Shown here: positions 1-5,602 of the stretch, piece after piece
Layout of the letters: every line of letters begins with the position of its first letter
How positions within the stretch are numbered: the stretch's first letter is position 1
NCBI GenBank assembly: GCA_003558625.1
Contig: PWPP01000135.1
Coordinates: 1-11,078, forward strand
Source of the DNA: Syntrophomonas sp.
Lineage (GTDB): Bacteria; Bacillota; Syntrophomonadia; Syntrophomonadales; Syntrophomonadaceae
Length of the DNA stretch: 11,078 bases
Direction of reading: 5' to 3'
Notes under the pieces: generated by a model
Seen by the model: the letters and a program-made list of their open reading frames with translations, nothing else
Databases searched by the model: none
What the model was told of the DNA's origin: nothing
Made by a program: the position numbers and the translations under genes

Positions 1-629
1 ATGATCATGAGTTATTTCGTGAAGGGTTAAAAAAAATACTGGCCCGGGATGCCGCTTTGGAATTACATGAGGAAGTTGGGGATGGTCAGGGAGCCATCAA
101 TATCGTTCGCAAAAATCCACCCGACATCATTTTAATGGATATTCATATGCCGGGGACCAATGGCATTTTAGCCACGGAAGTCATAAAAAGAGAAGTGCCG
201 GAAACAAAAATCATTGCTTTGACCATTTATGAAGATGATGAAGTGGTGGATATGATTAAGGCCGGTGCTTCAGCCTATGTGTTAAAAGATGTAGCCGGAA
301 AAGAATTGATAGATATCATTAAACGGGTCTATGCCGGGGAGATTGTGATTGATCCCCAGATCGCCAACCGTTTAGCTCAGGAATTGACTCATAACGGAGA
401 GAATGAAAACGAGGCGAAGCTAACCAAACGGGAAAAGGATGTTCTGTTGCTCCTGGTTAAAGGCTATTCCAACAAAGACATGGCTCAGGCTATGTACATC
501 AGCGAAAAGACCGTGAAGAATCACCTGACCAATATTTTTCGTAAGCTGGGGGTAAAAGACCGGACCCAGGCTGCTATATTTGCCTTGAAAAATGGTTTCA
601 GTACAGAGATGGAAGGTATCAAACGGTAA
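1..629 (+). CDS. degU: DegU-like NarL/FixJ-family response regulator, 5' partial
   Basis: Two-component response regulator: a kinase phosphorylates the N-terminal receiver and the C-terminal helix-turn-helix binds DNA. The reading frame is open from base 3 to the stop at 627-629, giving 208 visible residues that start DHELFREGLKKIL. This is the acidic-pocket motif right after beta-1 of a receiver, so only about ten residues are missing. The apparent ATG/TTG starts near base 57 lie inside the domain and are not real. The phospho-acceptor Asp is visible residue 46 (LMDIHMPG), followed by the conserved Thr (IIALT) and Lys (YVLKD). A LuxR-type HTH spans about residues 140-195 (LTKREKDVLLLL, then ISEKTVKNHLTNI). 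The HTH and the tail DRTQAAIFALKNGF closely resemble B. subtilis DegU, as does the size (229 aa in the family). A partner kinase DegS would be expected upstream, outside the window. In B. subtilis degU lies upstream of the comF operon, and comFC is next here too. The family is certain; the exact orthology is likely. Confidence 0.88.
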   Translation, partial: DHELFREGLKKILARDAALELHEEVGDGQGAINIVRKNPPDIILMDIHMPGTNGILATEVIKREVPETKIIALTIYEDDEVVDMIKAGASAYVLKDVAGKELIDIIKRVYAGEIVIDPQIANRLAQELTHNGENENEAKLTKREKDVLLLLVKGYSNKDMAQAMYISEKTVKNHLTNIFRKLGVKDRTQAAIFALKNGFSTEMEGIKR

Positions 630-639
630 TCATGGAATC

Positions 640-900
640 CGAACGAGTGAAATCGGGAGCCGACTTCCTGCTCCCAGCAATGTATAGATCACGGCAACAG
701 GAAGTCGCATAAAAGCCTGATAACAAAGGAGTCAAAACACAGAAAGATAGTGCCCCTTTCGGAGTATGAATACTAATAAGTCTGACATGGTGTTTATGGT
801 TGATTATGATGAAGTAGATTTACGGTTCCTTTCTTTTTTACCTGCCTGATAACCTGTTGTCTTCAGGGATGGCCATGAGACGGCCGGTTTCGCTCCTTCG
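640..900 (+). ncRNA. Candidate structured RNA between degU and comFC (raiA-motif-like)
   Basis: No ORF covers this stretch, but strong pairing does. Bases 640-656 pair with 884-900 through 16 base pairs (two G-U wobbles, one C/C mismatch at 644/896), closing a domain of about 230 nt. Inside, CGACTTCCTG (661-670) is the exact reverse complement of CAGGAAGTCG (698-707). GGGAGC (655-660) can also pair with GCTCCC (670-675), so the two helices compete or form a pseudoknot. Smaller hairpins lie at 742-746/756-760, 763-766/771-774 (UGAA loop) and 853-856/864-867. The decamer GCCTGATAAC occurs at 715-724 and again at 844-853. The RNA starts 11 nt after the degU stop and I see no clear promoter for it, so it may be cut from the degU transcript. 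From memory, raiA-motif RNAs of Firmicutes are large structured RNAs often near comFC or raiA. Size, taxon and neighbour fit, but I cannot run a covariance model. Structured RNA is likely; the raiA identity is an inference. Confidence 0.5.
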
Positions 901-955
901 CCTAAGTTTTACCCCCATGCGAAAAGTTGCAGGCACTTCGTCTGTTTCTATTGCT

Positions 956-975
956 TGGATATACGTTCATATCCA
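956..975. promoter_or_regulatory. Palindromic operator candidate at the comFC promoter
   Basis: TGGATAT (956-962) and ATATCCA (969-975) form a perfect 7-bp inverted repeat around the 6-base spacer ACGTTC. The repeat covers the place where a -35 box would sit for the TATAAT at 985-990, which has no good -35 of its own. That position suits a dimeric regulator. It is not a ComK box. The regulator is unknown. Confidence 0.4.
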
Positions 976-981
976 GGATTA

Positions 982-990
982 TGCTATAAT
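982..990 (+). promoter_or_regulatory. Extended -10 promoter of comFC
   Basis: TGCTATAAT at 982-990 is a perfect consensus -10 with the TG extension. At 17-nt spacing the -35 is only TACGTT (962-967), so the promoter would rely on the extended -10 or on an activator. Predicted transcription start is about 997, which puts the TTG at 955 upstream of the transcript and supports a comFC start further down. Confidence 0.6.
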
Positions 991-1032
991 GAAGTTACAT
1001 TTTATACCATGAACCCAGACCGGGGGGATATA

Positions 1033-1755
1033 ATGATAAACCTTTTATTAGATATATTGCTGCCCCAGGAGCAGTGCTGTCTCTGTCATAAATCCGGAAG
1101 ATTCAGCAGCCGTCAACCCTGGTGCCAGGCTTGTACGGATAGAATGATGGAGAAAAAAACAGCCCTGGCCCATTGTGATCGGTGCGGCAAATATTTAGAA
1201 GAGAACGGGGAAACGATTTGTCTTGATTGCAGAGAGAAAAACCCCGCTTTTGCCATTGCCCGTTCCGTGGGTCCTTATGAAGACTGCTATCGTATTGCCG
1301 TCAAATTGTTGAAATTCATGGGCCGGGCCAATCTGGCACGGCAGATGGGAACCATGATGGCGAAGGTAATCAAGGAGGAAGCCCGGTTTTGGCCACTGGA
1401 TCTTATCGTCCCGGTCCCGATATCCCCCAGACATTTAAAGCAACGGAAGTTTAATCAGACTGAGCTTTTAGCCCGCCAAATCAGCAGGGAGATTAAGGTG
1501 CGGATGGATCCTACGGTATTAAACCGGGTAAAAGAAACCCCGTCTCAGAGGGAGTTAACCAAGGTGGAGCGGGAGAGGAACCTGATCCATGCCTTTATCA
1601 TCAAAGACAAGGACAAAGTGAAACAAAAAAACATTTTGCTGGTAGACGATGTTTATACCACGGGTTCCACAGTCCGGGAATGCACCCGGGTTTTACTGGA
1701 AGCCGGAGCCAAAAGAGTCGCTGTTATCACCTGGGCGGCCGGGAAAGGCTCATAG
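1033..1755 (+). CDS. comFC: ComFC family phosphoribosyltransferase-like protein
   Basis: A 240-residue cytoplasmic protein of the ComFC/GntX family, needed for natural transformation where studied and thought to act on incoming single-stranded DNA with ComFA. The N-terminus is a zinc-ribbon-like region with cysteine pairs at C15/C16/C18, C31/C34, C48/C51 and C63/C66. The C-terminal half is a type I phosphoribosyltransferase fold: VPVP with the following RKFNQTELLA block, then the PRPP-binding signature ILLVDDVYTTGST at residues 201-213. The frame is open back to a TTG at 955, but I chose ATG 1033 because GGGGGG (1022-1027) sits 5 nt upstream, it lies after the predicted transcription start, and the length then matches the family (about 230-240). 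ATG 1009 has no ribosome binding site. comFA and comFB, which separate degU from comFC in B. subtilis, are absent here. No raiA protein gene follows either. Confidence 0.9.
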   Translation: MINLLLDILLPQEQCCLCHKSGRFSSRQPWCQACTDRMMEKKTALAHCDRCGKYLEENGETICLDCREKNPAFAIARSVGPYEDCYRIAVKLLKFMGRANLARQMGTMMAKVIKEEARFWPLDLIVPVPISPRHLKQRKFNQTELLARQISREIKVRMDPTVLNRVKETPSQRELTKVERERNLIHAFIIKDKDKVKQKNILLVDDVYTTGSTVRECTRVLLEAGAKRVAVITWAAGKGS

Positions 1756-1988
1756 ACAAGCTGCACCCCATCGCATTCTCTTTTTCCCGGCAGTGCTTCA
1801 ATTTATCTTTTCTGATTTTCATGTAATCTTTTTTTGTTTCCTGATCGGCCCAGGGACCAAGAATTGTATTTTGCAAATGTGACCGGGAACAAGGCCGCAG
1901 CAGAGGCAGTTTCAAGTTTGAGACAGGTGCTGAGTATGGGTGGGACGGCACAATAGCAAAAAAAATTTTTCGCCGTTGCGGATGCTTC
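1756..1988. other. Intergenic region after comFC, no convincing gene
   Basis: I find no gene that I can support. The first part is T-rich. A weak 4-bp hairpin GATT/AATC (1814-1817/1825-1828) followed by seven Ts (1829-1835) is the only terminator-like element for comFC, and it is poor. Bases 1861-1956 hold a short open frame of 31 codons (contains ANVTGNKAAAEAVSSLRQVL) that reads like protein but has no ATG and no family match I recognise. The opposite strand is also open here and overlaps the comFC end. An A8T5 tract lies at 1958-1970, about 55-65 bases upstream of the predicted rpoB transcription start. It could bend DNA or act as a distal UP-like element. Confidence 0.5.
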
Positions 1989-2017
1989 TTGACGGTCATA
2001 TTTTCTTGTGTTATCAT
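1989..2017 (+). promoter_or_regulatory. Strong sigma-A promoter of rpoBC
   Basis: TTGACG (1989-1994), a 17-nt spacer and TATCAT (2012-2017), with TG at 2009-2010 giving an extended -10. Predicted start of transcription is about 2024, leaving a leader of about 140 nt before the rpoB ATG. The -35 is part of TTGACGGTCAT, also found at the str promoter at 9252, and contains the palindrome TGAC-G-GTCA (1990-1998). A dedicated promoter makes sense because rplJ-rplL, which normally precedes rpoB, is missing here. Confidence 0.7.
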
Positions 2018-2097
2018 AAATAATTGCCATTCGAATAGAAATGATACAACCAGATCAGATTTAGTTTTTTTTGAGCTTAGTTTTTATATTTATGACA

Positions 2098-2140
2098 GAA
2101 GCGAGGTGTGTTAGGTATAGGACCTTGCTTTCGTTCTTTT
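2098..2140 (+). promoter_or_regulatory. Terminator-like hairpin in the rpoB leader (possible attenuator)
   Basis: GAAGCGAGGT (2098-2107) pairs with ACCTTGCTTTC (2122-2132): ten pairs including one G-U, with a one-base bulge and a 14-nt loop. It is followed by GTTCTTTT, a moderately U-rich stretch, about 25 nt before the rpoB ATG. It lies downstream of the predicted rpoB promoter and upstream of the Shine-Dalgarno site. It could be a partial terminator or attenuator controlling rpoBC, or the end of readthrough from upstream. Confidence 0.4.
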
Positions 2141-2165
2141 GGCAAATACAAGAAGGGGTGATTTA

Positions 2166-5100
2166 ATGGCTCATGTTCAGAAGTACGGTAAGGTGGAGCG
2201 TTTGAGCTATTCTAAGATTGAAGAGGTAATAGAACTGCCAGATTTAATCCAAGTCCAGTTAAGTTCCTATCAGTGGTTTCTGGATAAAGGATTAAGGACT
2301 GCGCTGCAGGAAGTATTTCCCATATCCGATTTCACAGGCAACTTGGAACTTGATTTTATTGACTATAGTTTAGGGGATCCCAAGTATGATGTCTATAATT
2401 GCAAGGAAAGAGATGTGAGCTATCAGGCTCCATTGAAACTGAAGGTCCGCCTGACCGATAAGGAAAATGGTGAGATTAAAGAGTCCGAAGTATACCTGGG
2501 AGACTTGCCCTTGATGACGGAGAAGGGCACTTTTGTGATTAACGGTGCCGAGCGGGTAGTGGTAAGCCAGCTGGTAAAATCCCCCGGGGTCTATTTTAGT
2601 GAACGGATAGATATGTCGGGAAACATCCTTTACGGTGCTACCGTTATACCCAACCGGGGGGCATGGTTTGAACTGGAGATGGACAGTGCGGGAGTCGTTT
2701 ATACCCGTATTGACAAGACCAGGAAGATCCCGGTAACAGTGTTGCTGCGTTCCCTGGGGTATGAGAGCAATGAGGATATTTTTAATCTGTATCAGGATGA
2801 AGAAATCTTGACCAAGACCTTGGAAAAAGATACAACCAACAATAAAAGGGAAGCCCTGCTGGAATTTTATCGTCGCTTAAGACCCGGAGAAATGGCAACG
2901 GAAGATGCCGCAGAACAACTTTTGAATAATCTTTTCTTTGATCCTCGCCGCTATGATATGGCCCCGGTAGGGCGATATAAAATAAATAAGAAACTGGGGC
3001 TTACTATCCCCTCAGAGACCAGGCATTTAACTTTGCAAGACATTACAAGCACGATCGGCTATTTACTAAAGCTGATCAATGGCCAGGGCAAGACTGATTT
3101 TATTGATCACCTTGGCAACCGGAGACTGCGCTCTATTGGTGAGCTTTTGCAAAATCAGTTCCGTACCGGATTGGTTCGCATGGAAAGAGTGGTACGGGAG
3201 AGAATGAGTATCCACGATGTGGAGACCCTGACTCCCCAGGTTTTGATAAACATCAGACCCATCACGGCAGCGGTCAAGGAGTTTTTTGGCAGTTCCCAGT
3301 TGTCCCAGTTTATGGACCAAACCAACCCTTTGGCGGAACTTACCCACAAACGTCGACTCAGCGCCCTGGGGCCCGGAGGTTTAACCCGGGAGAGGGCAGG
3401 TTTCCAGGTCCGGGATGTGCATCATTCCCACTATGGAAGAATATGTCCCATTGAAACCCCGGAAGGTCCCAATATTGGACTCATCGGATCCCTGGCCACG
3501 TTTGCCCGGGTAAATGATTTTGGGTTTATTGAAACCCCATACCGCAAAGTAGATAAGATTAAGGGCAGAGTATTGGAAGAAATCGTTTACCTGTCCGCGG
3601 ACGAGGAAGACGAATATGTGGTAGCCCAGGCTAACTCTCCCCTGGATGATGCGGGATATTTTCTGGATGAGAGGGTAGAAGCCAGGTATTATGATGAAAT
3701 CCTGGAAGTCCCGGTCAATCGGGTGGATTTCATGGATGTTTCTCCCAAACAGGTCTTTAGCGTGGCCACCTCCCTAATACCTTTTCTGGAAAATGATGAT
3801 GCCAACCGTGCTTTGATGGGGGCCAATATGCAGCGGCAGGCTGTACCGGTTATAAAAACGGAGGCACCCATAGTAGGAACGGGACTGGAATACAAAGCTG
3901 CCATTGATTCGGGAGCGGTTGTAATCAGTGATGTGGCGGGCATGGTAAAAAAAGTCAGTGCCGACCGGGTTGTAATTCAGACTCCCGGTGGGGATTTAAA
4001 AACCTTTAATTTACAAAAATTTGTGCGCTCGAACCAGGGAACCTGCTATAATCAGAGACTGATCGTCCAGAAGGGAGAGGTGGTTAAACCGGGTACGGTT
4101 TTAGCCGACGGCCCCAGCACCGATCAGGGGGAACTTGCCTTAGGACGAAATATTCTGGTGGCTTTTATGCCCTGGGAAGGCTATAACTATGAGGATGCTA
4201 TTCTGATATCAGAAAAATTGGTGAAAGATGATGTTTTTACATCGATTCATATAGAAGAGTACGAATGCGAAGCCCGGGATACAAAACTGGGCCCGGAAGA
4301 AATTACCCGGGATATTCCTAATGTATCGGAAGATATGTTGAAAGATTTGGACGAAAACGGAGTAATCCGGGTTGGTGCCGAGGTCAGACCTGACGATATC
4401 CTGGTAGGAAAAGTAACCCCGAAAGGGGAGACAGAACTAACTCCGGAAGAGAGACTGTTAAGAGCCATCTTTGGTGAAAAAGCCCGGGAAGTCAGAGATT
4501 CTTCTCTGCGGGTACCCCATGGTGAAGCGGGCAAAATCGTAGCAGTCAAGCGGTTTGCCCGGGAAACCGGCGATGAGCTGCCTCCGGGTGTTAATCAACT
4601 GGTGAGAGTTTATATTGCCCAAAAGAGAAAAATATCCGAGGGAGACAAGATGGCCGGCCGTCATGGCAATAAAGGAGTAATTTCCCGGATTTTGCCCGAG
4701 GAGGACATGCCATTTATGGAGGGTGGCATTCCGGTAGAAATCGTCCTTAACCCTTTGGGTGTTCCTTCACGGATGAATATTGGACAAATACTGGAGTGCC
4801 ATATGGGATTGGCAGCCAAGGAGCTGGGGATCAGGATTGCTACTCCGGTTTTTGACGGTGCCGAAGAAGAGGATATCTTCGAGAAATTAAAAGAAGCTGG
4901 GCTTCCCGAAAACGGCAAAGCGGTTTTATATGATGGGAGAACCGGTGAACGTTTCGACAATGAAATTACGGTGGGTTATGTCTACATGTTGAAACTGGCC
5001 CACTTGGTGGATGATAAGATCCATGCCCGCTCTATTGGGCCCTATTCTCTGGTTACCCAGCAACCCCTGGGTGGTAAAGCCCAGTTTGGAGGCCAGCGTT

Positions 5101-5549
5101 TCGGGGAAATGGAGGTCTGGGCTCTGGAGGCTTATGGAGCTGCCTATACATTGCAGGAAATACTGACGGTTAAGTCGGATGATGTGGTAGGAAGGCTAAA
5201 GACCTATGAAGCCATCGTTAAGGGGGATAATATTCCTGAACCCGGATTACCCGAAGGATTTAAGGTGTTGATTAAGGAGCTGCAGAGCCTGGCCCTCAAT
5301 GTCCGGGTTATTGCGGGGGTGGATGAAGATGTGGAAATCAAAGATGAGGATTTTGAGCTTGACGAACGGAAAAAAGCCCGGGAGTTAGGCGTGGAATTAC
5401 CACTGGCTGCAGGCAACATTCGTTTCAGCAATCCCAAAGCTTCAGTGCATGAAGGAGAAGAGGAAGCGGAGGAAAAACTTATTGACGAGCAGGAACTGGA
5501 TTTTGAAGATGAAGAGGACGAAAATAAGGTGGATGACTCAATCGCATAA
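2166..5549 (+). CDS. rpoB: RNA polymerase beta subunit
   Basis: Beta subunit of the core RNA polymerase, 1127 residues, which with beta' forms the active-site cleft. The ATG at 2166 is chosen over the in-frame TTG at 2139 because AAGGGGTG (2153-2160) sits 5 nt upstream and the N-terminus (MAHVQKYGKVERLSYSKIEEVIELPDLIQVQ) matches the Firmicutes family. The rifampicin pocket runs from SSQLSQFMDQ at about residue 377. Residues equivalent to E. coli Q513, D516, H526, R529, S531 and L533 are all wild type (Q381, D384, H394, S399, L401 here), so rifampicin sensitivity is predicted. The active-site lysines are K828 and K836 (GDKMAGRHGNKG). The C-terminal switch/clamp block GGKAQFGGQRFGEMEVWALEAYGA is intact. 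The last 40 or so residues are a very acidic tail. rpoC follows after 53 bases, in the same transcript. Confidence 0.98.
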   Translation: MAHVQKYGKVERLSYSKIEEVIELPDLIQVQLSSYQWFLDKGLRTALQEVFPISDFTGNLELDFIDYSLGDPKYDVYNCKERDVSYQAPLKLKVRLTDKENGEIKESEVYLGDLPLMTEKGTFVINGAERVVVSQLVKSPGVYFSERIDMSGNILYGATVIPNRGAWFELEMDSAGVVYTRIDKTRKIPVTVLLRSLGYESNEDIFNLYQDEEILTKTLEKDTTNNKREALLEFYRRLRPGEMATEDAAEQLLNNLFFDPRRYDMAPVGRYKINKKLGLTIPSETRHLTLQDITSTIGYLLKLINGQGKTDFIDHLGNRRLRSIGELLQNQFRTGLVRMERVVRERMSIHDVETLTPQVLINIRPITAAVKEFFGSSQLSQFMDQTNPLAELTHKRRLSALGPGGLTRERAGFQVRDVHHSHYGRICPIETPEGPNIGLIGSLATFARVNDFGFIETPYRKVDKIKGRVLEEIVYLSADEEDEYVVAQANSPLDDAGYFLDERVEARYYDEILEVPVNRVDFMDVSPKQVFSVATSLIPFLENDDANRALMGANMQRQAVPVIKTEAPIVGTGLEYKAAIDSGAVVISDVAGMVKKVSADRVVIQTPGGDLKTFNLQKFVRSNQGTCYNQRLIVQKGEVVKPGTVLADGPSTDQGELALGRNILVAFMPWEGYNYEDAILISEKLVKDDVFTSIHIEEYECEARDTKLGPEEITRDIPNVSEDMLKDLDENGVIRVGAEVRPDDILVGKVTPKGETELTPEERLLRAIFGEKAREVRDSSLRVPHGEAGKIVAVKRFARETGDELPPGVNQLVRVYIAQKRKISEGDKMAGRHGNKGVISRILPEEDMPFMEGGIPVEIVLNPLGVPSRMNIGQILECHMGLAAKELGIRIATPVFDGAEEEDIFEKLKEAGLPENGKAVLYDGRTGERFDNEITVGYVYMLKLAHLVDDKIHARSIGPYSLVTQQPLGGKAQFGGQRFGEMEVWALEAYGAAYTLQEILTVKSDDVVGRLKTYEAIVKGDNIPEPGLPEGFKVLIKELQSLALNVRVIAGVDEDVEIKDEDFELDERKKARELGVELPLAAGNIRFSNPKASVHEGEEEAEEKLIDEQELDFEDEEDENKVDDSIA

Positions 5550-5559
5550 GATGGTGATG

Positions 5560-5576
5560 TTGAGTTGGGAACTCGA
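5560..5576 (+). other. Small hairpin in the rpoB-rpoC spacer
   Basis: GAGTT (5562-5566) and AACTC (5570-5574) flank a GGG loop, and the stem extends outward by a T-G wobble and a T-A pair to 5560/5576. No T-run follows, so it is not a terminator. It could stabilise or mark processing of the mRNA between the two genes, or be incidental. Confidence 0.3.
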
Positions 5577-5602
5577 GGAATCTTCAGAAGGGAGAGAAGG
5601 GC

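Noticed and set aside
655..675. Intrinsic terminator for degU at the GGGAGC/GCTCCC hairpin
   Set aside because: No T-run follows; the stem is better explained as part of a larger RNA fold.
640..950. Cyclic-di-GMP riboswitch or group II intron fragment
   Set aside because: The hallmark sequences I know for these classes (GEMM core; GUGYG start or domain V) are not present on either strand.
955..1032. N-terminal extension of comFC from TTG 955
   Set aside because: It covers the palindrome and the -10 box and precedes the predicted transcription start; the extra residues do not belong to the family.
1727..2017. Minus-strand ORF of 96 codons (and an overlapping one at 1803-2030) in the comFC-rpoB gap
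   Set aside because: It overlaps the comFC 3' end, spans the rpoB promoter -35, begins at the -10 box, has no clear ribosome binding site and matches no family I recognise.
3291..3375. Rifampicin-resistance mutation in rpoB
   Set aside because: All key pocket residues are the sensitive wild type.
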